DNA of 64,000 nucleotides from Dyadobacter sp. SG02. Lineage in GTDB: Bacteria; Bacteroidota; Bacteroidia; Cytophagales; Spirosomataceae. Below are positions 34,643-42,844 of this stretch, piece after piece; the stretch's first letter is position 1, and the number at the start of each line of letters is the position of its first letter. The position numbers and the translations under genes were made by a program. The stretch covers positions 434,001 through 498,000 of the forward strand of contig NZ_FNYL01000003.1 of the NCBI RefSeq assembly GCF_900109045.1. The letters run 5' to 3'. The notes beneath the pieces were generated by a model. The model was given only the letters and a program-made list of their open reading frames with translations, had not been told where the DNA came from and did no database searches.

Positions 34643-36007
34643 TTAAATCAGATGTTTCCAGATTACGTCGTACACGTCCACCGCTTCCAGTTCGGACTTT
34701 TCGGCGGCTTCGTCGGTGACGATGATCGGGTAGTATTCTTTGGGAATGTTAATGCCGCCGTGAGAGCCTTTAACCAATGTGGCATCGAGCGGAATAACGT
34801 CCATCAAATATCTGAAACCCAGTAATTTGCGGGCTAATTTGTAGCCTGCCCGCAGTTTGATCAACGGGTTTTTGGGATCCATAAACATCTCCACCGGATC
34901 GTAGCCCGGCTTGCGGTGAATATCCACCAAATGCGCGTAATCCGGTGCTTTGGCGTCGTCGAGCCAGTAGTAGTAGGTAAACCAGCTATCCGGTTTGGCC
35001 ACGACCACAATATCGCCCGAGCGTTCGTGATCGATGTGGTAGGCTTTCTGTTCTTCTTTATCGAGCACGAGATCGATGCCCGGTGTTTTTTTCAAAACCT
35101 GCATGACCCGCTCTTTGACGGAAGGATCGTTCAGGTAAACATGCGCGATCTGGTGGTCGGAAACAGCGAACGCTTTGGAAACCCCCGCATCCAGCAGCTC
35201 ATACCAGCGCTCCACGCGCACGGAAATCAGGCCTTCATTGCGGAGAATGCGGTTGATATGGACCGGGTTACTGACAGGATTGATGCCGTATTCAGAAAGC
35301 AGAATGATTTTCGCATTCCGCGCTTCATAGAACTGGATCAGCTCTTTTACTACCTCGTCTATCTCATTCAGCTCCTTGCTTATTTTGGAAAAATCCGGAC
35401 CGAATTTCTGTAAACAATAATCCAGATGCGGCAGATAAATAAGTGTCAGCGTAGGATTGTGCTTTTTCTCAACAGACATCGAAGCATCCGCGATCCAGCG
35501 GGTCGATTTGATATTCGCGTTAGGTCCCCAGAAATTAAAAAGAGGAAACTGGCCGAGTTCGGCTTGCAGTTCGTCGCGCAATTCGGGTGGGTAGGAATAG
35601 CAATCCGGGGCTTTTACGCCATCCGCGTGGTATTGCGGACGCGGCGTTACCGACCAGTCGGCGGTGGAGTACATATTGTACCACCAGAACATCTTCGAAA
35701 CTGTAAAATTCGGGTCTGCTTTACGTGCATTATCCCAAATTTTATCACCCTGCACGAGCTTGTTCGACTGTTTCCAGAACTTCACTTCGGAATCATCCCG
35801 GTCGTACCAGCCATTTCCGACGATACCATTCTCAGCAGGCCATTTACCCGTCACATAAGTACTTTGTGACGTAGTAGTGACAGCAGGAAGCACAGGTTTA
35901 ATGGGCGTAATGTGCCGTTTTTTGACATAAGCATCGAGAAACGGCGTATGCTCGCCTATCAGGTTGGCGCTCAGCCCTACAATATCTATAACTACGGTTT
36001 TATTCAT
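34643..36007 (-). CDS. eboF: EboF-type alkaline phosphatase superfamily protein
   Basis: The 454-residue protein is a type I phosphodiesterase / nucleotide pyrophosphatase of the alkaline phosphatase superfamily. It starts VVIDIVGLSANLIGEHTPF, and the nucleophile region is AVTTTSQSTYVTGKWPAENGIVGNGW with a threonine at about residue 44-46. Later come LIYLPHLDYCLQ, ILLSEYGINPVSNPVH and the C-terminal SHGGINIPKEYYP. It lacks an obvious signal peptide. In characterised ebo clusters this enzyme is the last gene (eboF), as here. Its start overlaps the eboE stop by 8 bases. The phosphodiester substrate is unknown. Confidence 0.85.
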   Translation of the reverse strand: MNKTVVIDIVGLSANLIGEHTPFLDAYVKKRHITPIKPVLPAVTTTSQSTYVTGKWPAENGIVGNGWYDRDDSEVKFWKQSNKLVQGDKIWDNARKADPNFTVSKMFWWYNMYSTADWSVTPRPQYHADGVKAPDCYSYPPELRDELQAELGQFPLFNFWGPNANIKSTRWIADASMSVEKKHNPTLTLIYLPHLDYCLQKFGPDFSKISKELNEIDEVVKELIQFYEARNAKIILLSEYGINPVSNPVHINRILRNEGLISVRVERWYELLDAGVSKAFAVSDHQIAHVYLNDPSVKERVMQVLKKTPGIDLVLDKEEQKAYHIDHERSGDIVVVAKPDSWFTYYYWLDDAKAPDYAHLVDIHRKPGYDPVEMFMDPKNPLIKLRAGYKLARKLLGFRYLMDVIPLDATLVKGSHGGINIPKEYYPIIVTDEAAEKSELEAVDVYDVIWKHLI

Positions 36008-37202
36008 AATTCAATACTTTCTTCACCCATTCGAGTTCGCGCACGATGGATTCGCCGATGGGCTTCTGCATATCCTCGGGCAGTACGCCCCAGGTGTAGG
36101 TTTCAACTTCGAGGTATGCCGAAAAGGGGGCGTCTTTTTGCAATGCGAGGGTCTGAACAATATCCCCTTGCGTCGAATCCAGCACGCCGTACGTATTTAC
36201 AAAAAGCGGAACGTGGAAATGCACGCGCCATTCTTCGTGGGTTTCGTTCCAATCGGTGAGTGCTTCTTTCAGATCGGGGTAATGCGTGAAATGGCCGTCG
36301 TCGTGGCGGGCCACCACCTGGTGCAGGTACACAGGCTCGTCGAAAGTTTCGATGGCTTTGCGCTTCACCTCTTTCTCGCTCGTATAATTCACTTTTAAAG
36401 CCGAGCTCACCTGAATGCGGCCGACCTGAATGCCGTGCTCGTTCAACGAATCGAGAATATCTTCCGGTTTTTCAAAACCTACCGCAGCGTGGCAAATGTC
36501 GTAGCACAGTTGAATATGCTTTAAAATGAGCGCTTGTGCCGCGTCTCCGTCGATTCCGTATTTTTCTATTAAATAGATAATGCCTTTCGGAAGCAGGAGA
36601 TTGGTATACCAGGTGACGAAATCCTCGGTATTGTCGAGAATGCCGTCCGGCTCGGGTTCAATATCCAAATGCAGAAACTTGCCCGTTTCCTTTTCAATGC
36701 GGATCAGTTCATCGAGCAGTTCGAGGATATGGTCGGTTGCTTTTTCGGTCGCCTGCTGTTTGTCCGTTTCGGTTTTCCACCAAAGTCTGTATGACAAAGG
36801 CGGCGTGGAAACACCTCCGTGCATATCGGCAGGCAGCAATGCAGCCAGGATATTGAAAAGGCGTTTGGTATAGGCAAGTCGGTCTACGGTAGTCCAGTCG
36901 GGCGTGTGCACATCGTCCTTCACGCGCGTGTTGTGAAAGCCTCCGTAAGGGAAGCCATTAATCACAAATACATATACATTCTGCTCGTCAAGCCAGTTTT
37001 TGAACTCGGCGAGTACTTCCGGCTTGCTCAGCTCGATCGACGCTTCGTTCGCGACGCGCAGCCCCAGACCGAACGGTTTGCCGGGCGCGAGTTGCTCGCG
37101 AATGTAAGGAATGCTTTCGCGCAGCGACCGGAAATGGTCGTCCCATTTTTCACCGGGATGGATGTTGCTGCAATAGGTAAGGTGTCCGTAAGGCGTGATC
37201 AT
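36000..37202 (-). CDS. eboE: Metabolite traffic protein EboE
   Basis: EboE belongs to the ebo cluster first recognised in cyanobacteria, where it is needed to export the scytonemin precursor to the periplasm. The 400-residue protein is a TIM barrel related to xylose isomerase-like enzymes: YGHLTYCSNIHPGEKWDDH at the start, FVINGFPYGGFHN, FLHLDIEPEPDGILDNTEDF and CYDICHAAVGFEKPEDIL. The acidic and histidine residues in the last two could bind metal. The stop overlaps eboF by 8 bases and the start overlaps eboD by 4, so DEF are made from one message. Confidence 0.92.
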   Translation of the reverse strand: MITPYGHLTYCSNIHPGEKWDDHFRSLRESIPYIREQLAPGKPFGLGLRVANEASIELSKPEVLAEFKNWLDEQNVYVFVINGFPYGGFHNTRVKDDVHTPDWTTVDRLAYTKRLFNILAALLPADMHGGVSTPPLSYRLWWKTETDKQQATEKATDHILELLDELIRIEKETGKFLHLDIEPEPDGILDNTEDFVTWYTNLLLPKGIIYLIEKYGIDGDAAQALILKHIQLCYDICHAAVGFEKPEDILDSLNEHGIQVGRIQVSSALKVNYTSEKEVKRKAIETFDEPVYLHQVVARHDDGHFTHYPDLKEALTDWNETHEEWRVHFHVPLFVNTYGVLDSTQGDIVQTLALQKDAPFSAYLEVETYTWGVLPEDMQKPIGESIVRELEWVKKVLNYE

Positions 37203-38371
37203 GCAGGGATAATTTTGGAACTTTCGAGGTAATCCACCGACAATGCGATAATGTCGGCATCCAGTTCATGCACTTCCACTCCTTTTCCAATCTTTTCCAA
37301 CAGCATGATGGTCAGCCTGCCGCCTAAATGCTCGCGGAATTCCTGCAAGCCGTTGCGGAGGTTGATTTTATCGTTTTCAGCCAGTTTGGAATGGTATAAT
37401 TCAAAACCGACTTTGGTCAATACATCTATAATGCGGTGTAGGTCGCTTTCCGCGAGCATACCAATTTTGTGGGCATACACACAATCCAATGCAATGCCGA
37501 TGGCTACCGCCTCGCCGTGACGAACCTGAAAGCCGGTCAAGAATTCGAGCTTATGCGCTGCCCAGTGACCAAAATCCAACGGTCGCGACGAGCCGAATTC
37601 AAACGGGTCGCCGCCGGCAATGTGGTCGGTGTGCATTTCGGCGCAGCGGTGGATGAGGTAGGCCATAGCGGCTTCGTCACGGTTGGCAAGCGCCGTTGCG
37701 TGCTCTTCGATCCATTCGAAGAAAGCGGCGTCTTTGATCAATGCCACTTTCACCGCTTCCGCAATGCCTCCGCGCCAGTCACGGTCGTCGAGCGTGCGCA
37801 GGAAGGTAAGGTCGTTGAAAACAGCTACCGGCGGCGCGAATGTGCCGAGGAAGTTCTTTTTACCGTGAAAATTAATGCTGTTTTTCACGCCCACGCCGGA
37901 ATCGTTCTGTGCCAGAACGGTCGTCGGAATGCGGATGAGCTTGATACCCCGGTGCGAAACCGCGGCCGCGTAACCCACGAGGTCGAGTACCGCGCCGCCG
38001 CCGATTCCTATCACAAATGAATGGCGGTCGATACCGAACACATCGACGGCTTCTACGAGCTTATCGAATTGCGACGGATCATTTTTGCAGGCTTCTCCGC
38101 CCGGTACCACGATAATCTCTGGCGCGAGCTGGATATGCGTCACATTTTGTGCGAAATAGGCGCGGATATTGGTTTGCAAATCCGGCTGTGTCTGTTCAAA
38201 CCCCTCGTCCACGATCACCAGGGCTTTGCGTTGAAAGCCCTGCTCGGTATATTCTTGAAAAAAATCTTTCAGTAACGGGTTCTGGGTGTCAAAAAGGTGC
38301 TGGGTGAAGAATACGGCATAGTTGTATTCCACCTGGAAACGTTGTTTTATGGTTTGCATTGAATTCGGCAT
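37199..38371 (-). CDS. eboD: EboD, 3-dehydroquinate synthase-like sugar phosphate cyclase
   Basis: The 390-residue protein has the NAD and zinc motifs of dehydroquinate synthase-type cyclases: PGGEACKNDPSQFDKLVEAV, GIGGGAVLDLVGYAAA (about residues 122-136), IRIPTTVLAQNDSGVGVKN, GTFAPPVAVFNDLTFLRTL and IAEAVKVALIKD. FGHWAAHKLE and VRHGEAVAIGIALD supply the metal-binding histidines. In ebo clusters this member makes an unidentified cyclitol from a sugar phosphate. It differs from an ordinary AroB by its place between eboC and eboE. A 195-base gap separates it from eboC, so it may start a second transcript. Confidence 0.88.
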   Translation of the reverse strand: MPNSMQTIKQRFQVEYNYAVFFTQHLFDTQNPLLKDFFQEYTEQGFQRKALVIVDEGFEQTQPDLQTNIRAYFAQNVTHIQLAPEIIVVPGGEACKNDPSQFDKLVEAVDVFGIDRHSFVIGIGGGAVLDLVGYAAAVSHRGIKLIRIPTTVLAQNDSGVGVKNSINFHGKKNFLGTFAPPVAVFNDLTFLRTLDDRDWRGGIAEAVKVALIKDAAFFEWIEEHATALANRDEAAMAYLIHRCAEMHTDHIAGGDPFEFGSSRPLDFGHWAAHKLEFLTGFQVRHGEAVAIGIALDCVYAHKIGMLAESDLHRIIDVLTKVGFELYHSKLAENDKINLRNGLQEFREHLGGRLTIMLLEKIGKGVEVHELDADIIALSVDYLESSKIIPA

Positions 38372-38566
38372 TGAACAAGCAAAAGTGGGTATTTAATATA
38401 AAAACGTTTGAAAACACGATCCGTTCAAACGCAACTTAAAACATTGATATAAAGACTAAAATTAACAGGTTTTCCCCGTCCCGTCATCTTCCATTTTATT
38501 TATTAGCCCGAAGCCACCTTCTTCTCTGCGCGGGCCGCCCCTTCCTCATCCGCTCTCATTCTTCTA
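38372..38566. other. Gap between eboC and eboD
   Basis: The 195 bases between the two ebo blocks hold no supportable gene and no strong hairpin. They are AT-rich near eboD and pyrimidine-rich near eboC. On the minus strand CACTTTTG, one base off the -7 consensus, lies about 26 bases upstream of eboD. This is only a weak promoter candidate. Confidence 0.4.
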
Positions 38567-39436
38567 CTAAGTCACCGCAAATGCCTTCGCCAAATACATC
38601 GAAAGCGGTAGCAATGCAAGCACTGCGATAGCAACAGGCAGCAAGCCAAATGCCGCGCACCACGAGGCATTCATCACGATTAAAGAGATAACCCCCGCTT
38701 TCACCGCTTTACCGATCAGCGGGCCGATAGGGTTTTGCATTGCATTCCAAAGCGGACGGAAAATAAACCATGCATGCAGCAATACAAATGGAACGGTGAA
38801 CAAAAGATTACCCTTTCCCTGCGCGATCGTCAGCTGTGCGGCGAGAACTGCCAGGTACAGAAATGCGGCGATGTATAATGTACGTTTCTTCCCGCCATGC
38901 ACTTCATCCTGGCTGATGAGCGTGATCGCGCCGATGTACATGATCGGGAAAATGGCGATGAAAGCCCATTGTTGAAACGATTCCGGCAATACGCTCATCC
39001 CGAGGATCAGGTTGCCGCCCCGGCACATGCCCATGACCAGCGGGCCGAAGAAAACGTGATGTTTGGCAAAACGGTTGTACAAAACTGTCAGCATAGCGAT
39101 AACAACTGCGATCATTCCGCTCTGTAAACTGAATGCGCCCGCTGCGATAATGCCTAGTAACAATAGCGAAATGCCCATCGTAGCAGCCTGCGCAAGCGGC
39201 ACTTTACCACTGGGAATAGGCCGCTCAGGACGTTCGACGGCGTCGAGCCTGGCATCGAAAACGTCGTTCATTACCACACCGCCACCGTAAAGGCCGAGCG
39301 TGGAGAGCACGAGTAATGCGGGTGAGAAATCCGAGAAGGTAAATTGCGCGATCGCCATACCGGCCAGGATGTCCGCGATGGCGGTAACCAGGTTGGCCGG
39401 GCGCGTCAGCTGCAAATAGGGTTTGAGGCTGCTCAC
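38567..39436 (-). CDS. eboC: EboC, UbiA-type membrane prenyltransferase
   Basis: The 289-residue integral membrane protein has about eight or nine helices and the UbiA aspartate motif NDVFDARLDAVERPERPIPSG (about residues 57-77), which binds magnesium-prenyl-diphosphate. The second motif region is FIAIFPIMYIGAITLISQDEVHGG with an aspartate. UbiA enzymes attach an isoprenoid chain to an acceptor at the membrane. In the ebo cluster the acceptor and chain are unknown. The gene begins 1 base after the eboB stop codon, so A, B and C are strongly linked. Confidence 0.9.
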   Translation of the reverse strand: MSSLKPYLQLTRPANLVTAIADILAGMAIAQFTFSDFSPALLVLSTLGLYGGGVVMNDVFDARLDAVERPERPIPSGKVPLAQAATMGISLLLLGIIAAGAFSLQSGMIAVVIAMLTVLYNRFAKHHVFFGPLVMGMCRGGNLILGMSVLPESFQQWAFIAIFPIMYIGAITLISQDEVHGGKKRTLYIAAFLYLAVLAAQLTIAQGKGNLLFTVPFVLLHAWFIFRPLWNAMQNPIGPLIGKAVKAGVISLIVMNASWCAAFGLLPVAIAVLALLPLSMYLAKAFAVT

Positions 39437-39437
39437 T

Positions 39438-40466
39438 TTAATTGATCACTAAAAAGTCCTTCACCGGAGCAAGTTGCTGGCCACCTCTCAAAATGCTGTT
39501 ACCATGGAATTTCTCCGTCTGATCGACCGCGTAGCCCGCTTCGAAATCAGTCACGTCGATTTGCCCGCTCTTACCGAATGCGTCGATCGCATTCTGATAA
39601 GTCACGAGGCGGATCGTTTCGTCCGAAATACCCCGCATTTTCATTAATGCGGCCGTTTTCGGGATCGCTAGCGGATCAGAAATGCCCCAGTCGGCGGCGG
39701 AGTTGATCATAATGCGCTCAGGGCCGTATTGTTCCACGACTTTTACCATGCGCTCGTTGCCCATTTTGGTAAAAGGATAAATGGTAAATGCCGCCCAGAA
39801 GCCCTGATCGAGCACGCTTTTCACGGTCTCTTCATTGTTATGGTCCACAATTACCCACGACGGGTCGATGCCATGTTCCAATGCGATGGCCATACTGCGC
39901 TCGGTGCCTTTCTTTTTGTCGCGGTGCGGGGTGTGGATTTGAACCGGTAGCTTCGCTTCTTTGGCGAGTTCGAGTTGGAGGCGGTAGTATTTTTCTTCGG
40001 CAGGTGTCTGATCATCGAAACCGATTTCACCGACGCCTACGACGCCTTCTTTATAAATGTACAGCGGCAGAATCTCCATTACCTGCTCCGCGAGCGGCTC
40101 GTTGTTCGCTTCGCGGGAGTTGAGGCCCATCGTGCAGTAGTGTTTTATACCAAACTGCGAGGAGCGGAAGCGTTCCCAGCCTACCAGGCTGCTGTAATAA
40201 TCTTTGAATGTGGATAACCCCGTCCGAGGCTGCCCGACCCAGAATGCAGGTTCGATCAGCGCCACGATACCTGCCTGGTTCATGGCCTGGTAATCATCCG
40301 TTGTACGGGAAACCATGTGGATATGCGGGTCGAAAAAGCGCATTCCCTGGATGAGGTCTTTATAATCGTTCCAGGCGATGTCGCGGTGTGCGGGGGCCTG
40401 GTTGGCTTCTTCGCTTTCTTCGAAATGCGAAGGGTTAGGGGTTATTTCTGTATGATTAGCACACAT
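39438..40466 (-). CDS. eboB: EboB, TatD-like metal-dependent hydrolase
   Basis: The 342-residue protein is an amidohydrolase-type TIM barrel with the HxH metal motif FFDPHIHMVSR (histidines at about 48 and 50). Further ligands are LPVQIHTPHRDKKKG, VIVDHNNEETVKSVLDQGFWAAFTIYPF and NSAADWGISDPLAIP. It resembles TatD hydrolases, but the first 40 residues (ITPNPSHFEESEEANQAP) form an extra acidic N-terminal tail. Ebo clusters carry such a hydrolase as eboB. Its substrate is unknown. It is 4 bases from eboA and 1 base from eboC. Confidence 0.88.
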   Translation of the reverse strand: MCANHTEITPNPSHFEESEEANQAPAHRDIAWNDYKDLIQGMRFFDPHIHMVSRTTDDYQAMNQAGIVALIEPAFWVGQPRTGLSTFKDYYSSLVGWERFRSSQFGIKHYCTMGLNSREANNEPLAEQVMEILPLYIYKEGVVGVGEIGFDDQTPAEEKYYRLQLELAKEAKLPVQIHTPHRDKKKGTERSMAIALEHGIDPSWVIVDHNNEETVKSVLDQGFWAAFTIYPFTKMGNERMVKVVEQYGPERIMINSAADWGISDPLAIPKTAALMKMRGISDETIRLVTYQNAIDAFGKSGQIDVTDFEAGYAVDQTEKFHGNSILRGGQQLAPVKDFLVIN

Positions 40467-40470
40467 AATG

Positions 40471-41319
40471 TCAATGTTCGAGGTCGGCCCAGGTCAATGC
40501 GCCGGATTTTACGGATTTTTCCAGATCGGTATATTTTGCCAAAAGGTAATTGGCAGCCGGCAGCGTCGCTTCGCCACAGGCCAATGCGGCTGCTTTGCGG
40601 TCTTCTTCTTTTTCAGAGTCAAACAAATGCTGCATATCCGCCAGAAGTGCTGTATTCAGATACTTTCCGGTAAGCCGCCAAACCTGTGCGGGTACGCTGC
40701 GTCCGGCCGCCCAGCGCTCATGCGCGAAGTCGGAAAGCGTCACCGCCAGCTTCTCGTTCGAACGGTTTTCCAGACCTTCTATAAAATGGATGGGCTTGTC
40801 GTTGAATATCGTTTTGAGTACCAACTGGTTCCAGGCCAGCTCGCTAAAATATTTCTCCGGGAACGGGTTATGCAAGGCAATCGCATCGAATACAAAACCC
40901 ATATTCGAACGAACCGCATCCGTGGCGCGGAAAAGCCATTGATCGGGATATGAAAGCAATGGTAATGCCGAATACAGCGCCACCAGCTCATTCATTTCCG
41001 CCGTATCGAACAGCGTTTCGATGTTTTTGGTATAATCTTCTTTATCCGAAGGGTCGAGTCGCGTGAGCAGCCACACGCGGCTAAGCCTCACGAGCGACCA
41101 TCCATCGACCGAAAAACCTGGTATTTCAAGATTCAATGCGGCCTTTTCGGCGTCGGAGGTTTGGATGAGTTTTTTAGATAGAAACCTGGGGGCTGCCACG
41201 AAGGCGGTCATCAGCTCAATGGGCGCAGAGGAGCTTTTTTGCTGTAACCACCCGGCCTCTGATGCCGAAGTGTTCGAAGCGATGATCTCCCAGATCTTTT
41301 GTTTAATAATATCGGACAT
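40471..41319 (-). CDS. eboA: EboA domain protein
   Basis: EboA is the first gene of the ebo cluster. The 282-residue protein is predicted all-helical: [26 protein letters not shown] at the start, VDGWSLVRLSRVWLLTRLDPSDKEDYT, LYSALPLLSYPDQWLFRATDAVRSNMGFVFDAIAL, and NPFPEKYFSELAWNQLVLKTIF. No enzyme motif or signal peptide is visible. The family is defined by its place in ebo clusters; its role is unknown. The assignment rests on the helical sequence pattern and the intact order eboABCDEF. Confidence 0.82.
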   Translation of the reverse strand: MSDIIKQKIWEIIASNTSASEAGWLQQKSSSAPIELMTAFVAAPRFLSKKLIQTSDAEKAALNLEIPGFSVDGWSLVRLSRVWLLTRLDPSDKEDYTKNIETLFDTAEMNELVALYSALPLLSYPDQWLFRATDAVRSNMGFVFDAIALHNPFPEKYFSELAWNQLVLKTIFNDKPIHFIEGLENRSNEKLAVTLSDFAHERWAAGRSVPAQVWRLTGKYLNTALLADMQHLFDSEKEEDRKAAALACGEATLPAANYLLAKYTDLEKSVKSGALTWADLEH

Positions 41320-41517
41320 AACTGTTGTCTGTGATCCCGTTTACCGGTTTGTACCGTGTAAATCTAATGAGGACTTGGGTTATTGCTATAATGCCTGTTT
41401 GCCTGTATAAAGTTTCCTGTCGGCTATTTATAACGTAGCGAAGGCACTTTTTGGCTCATTTTCGGCCATGATTCATATCAGTTTTAATGAAAAACTAATA
41501 TCAATTGTAACTGATGG

Positions 41518-42147
41518 TTAAAAGTCAAATTCCAATATATCGGGGTCGTTGAGCAGCTGGTGGGTCAGTTTTTCATGCTTTTTTTCGGAGCCCTGTAATG
41601 TCCAGCTACCGGTAATATGGGTGCCGATGCGGCTCTGTTCGCCACGGAGGATTCTTAGGTCGTATTCCTTGAAAAGGTTCTCGTAGGTTTTCAGGGTCTT
41701 TTTCTGGTAGACGCACATCAGGCGGTAATTCCGTATCTGGCTTTTCCGCCGGATAAACTTCTGTACGGGCGCCAGAATCACCAGCGTCATGCCTGAAATC
41801 ACGAAACAAATGATCGACACTTCATAAAACCCGGCCCCGATGCCCATTCCCACAGCTGCCGTAACCCACACGATCGCCGCCGTCGTAATCCCGACCACCC
41901 GGTTATTTTCCCGGAAAATGATCCCCGCACCAATAAAACCGATACCGGTCACGATATTAGCCGCGATCCGCCCCGCATCCGAGCTGATTTTAATGGAAAG
42001 GATCGTAAACAACGTCGACCCCATCGCGATCAATATCAGCGTCCGCAACCCGGCCGATTTGCTTCGGTACTCCCGCTCAGCGCCGATTATTCCGCCCAGC
42101 GTAAAGGAGATCAGTAATTTGTAAATGTCTTCGGGAAGCAGGTCCAT
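41518..42147 (-). CDS. MgtC/SapB family membrane protein
   Basis: The 209-residue protein has four or five N-terminal membrane helices with the family pattern LLISFTLGGIIGAEREYRSKSAGLRTLILIAMGSTLFTILSI, NIVTGIGFIGAGIIFRENNRVVGITTAAIVWVTAAVGMGIGAG, then a soluble C-terminal domain of about 70 residues. MgtC relatives are tied to growth at low magnesium and inhibition of the F1F0 ATPase in some bacteria. Here the role is inferred. The 245 bases upstream hold hairpins (42173-42202 and 42263-42334) in the region where an mgtC leader would lie. Confidence 0.9.
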   Translation of the reverse strand: MDLLPEDIYKLLISFTLGGIIGAEREYRSKSAGLRTLILIAMGSTLFTILSIKISSDAGRIAANIVTGIGFIGAGIIFRENNRVVGITTAAIVWVTAAVGMGIGAGFYEVSIICFVISGMTLVILAPVQKFIRRKSQIRNYRLMCVYQKKTLKTYENLFKEYDLRILRGEQSRIGTHITGSWTLQGSEKKHEKLTHQLLNDPDILEFDF

Positions 42148-42172
42148 TCAATGTAATTTGTATTCATAAATA

Positions 42173-42202
42173 AAGCCGGAGAGATGTTGAATCTCCCGGC
42201 TT
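42173..42202 (-). terminator. Hairpin just upstream of mgtC
   Basis: On the minus strand a 12-bp stem with one bulged base (arms 42191-42202 and 42173-42185) and a 5-base loop is followed by TTTATTTAT, about 25 bases before the mgtC start. It could terminate the DUF5618 transcript or act as an attenuator for mgtC. Confidence 0.5.
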
Positions 42203-42262
42203 GCCGTTGTGGTGATGTTACATCCCTACTGGATTCGTAATTTGTCTGGTTCGTCGTTTTTG

Positions 42263-42334
42263 CTACCAATGTTACGTGCCTGACGGCACTTTTCCGATAG
42301 ATGTCTAATCGGGTTAGCGATGTAATATTGGTAG
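42263..42334 (-). other. Nested inverted repeats upstream of mgtC
   Basis: CTACCAATGTTAC (42263-42275) pairs at 12 of 13 positions with GTAATATTGGTAG (42322-42334). Inside lies a perfect GTGCC/GGCAC hairpin (42276-42289). This could be a structured leader RNA, but no family is recognised. Confidence 0.35.
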
Positions 42335-42392
42335 AAACTGTGCTAGGTACGATTAATAGCAATGTCGTAGGCATGTAACGACAATATCCAAG

Positions 42393-42791
42393 TCAAGCGG
42401 CAGTTCGCGTTTCAACCCAGTCAATTAGTTTTTCAGCCTCCTGCATTCCAAGTTTTGCCAAATCCGCGCTGCCCGCTCCGTCATAAGCCATATCAAGGTG
42501 CAAAACCTGATGAGCGGTAAGGAATGCGTGCAGTATCTTTTTGTCAAGCCCTGAAAGATTCTGTTTATACCAATCCACGTCTTTCCTTCCCTTTGTTTTC
42601 TTACCCAAATAACGATCTAATGCAAACAAAACACCGGTGTAAGCAGTATGCCCGGCCATTTTTACATATTTGGCATCCTGATAATAGCCGTCTTCCTTAC
42701 CCGCTTTCTCCCGCAGGATTTCTTTTGCATTGTCGAGATAGCGTTTCGCTTCACCGACTGAGTCTTGAATGGAGAGTTCTTGTTTTGCCAT
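42393..42791 (-). CDS. DUF5618-like helical protein
   Basis: The 132-residue protein is all-helical, with SIQDSVGEAKRYLDNAKEILREKAGKEDGYYQDAKYVKMAGHTAYTGVLFALDRYLGKKTKG as the main block. The AYTGVLFALD segment and the lengths fit my memory of DUF5618, which may have a HEPN-like helical fold. No toxin or nuclease motif (RxxxxH) is obvious. It could be a small regulatory or antitoxin-like partner, but there is no toxin gene next to it. It ends 245 bases upstream of mgtC on the same strand. Confidence 0.6.
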   Translation of the reverse strand: MAKQELSIQDSVGEAKRYLDNAKEILREKAGKEDGYYQDAKYVKMAGHTAYTGVLFALDRYLGKKTKGRKDVDWYKQNLSGLDKKILHAFLTAHQVLHLDMAYDGAGSADLAKLGMQEAEKLIDWVETRTAA

Positions 42792-42844
42792 ATTAAGTGT
42801 ATGTGATTGAGTGAAATGATAAAATTACGAAACAGATGGGAATT

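Noticed and set aside
42111..42374. 87-residue frame upstream of mgtC on the minus strand
   Set aside because: It covers the hairpins of the mgtC upstream region and ends inside mgtC in another frame. No domain is seen.
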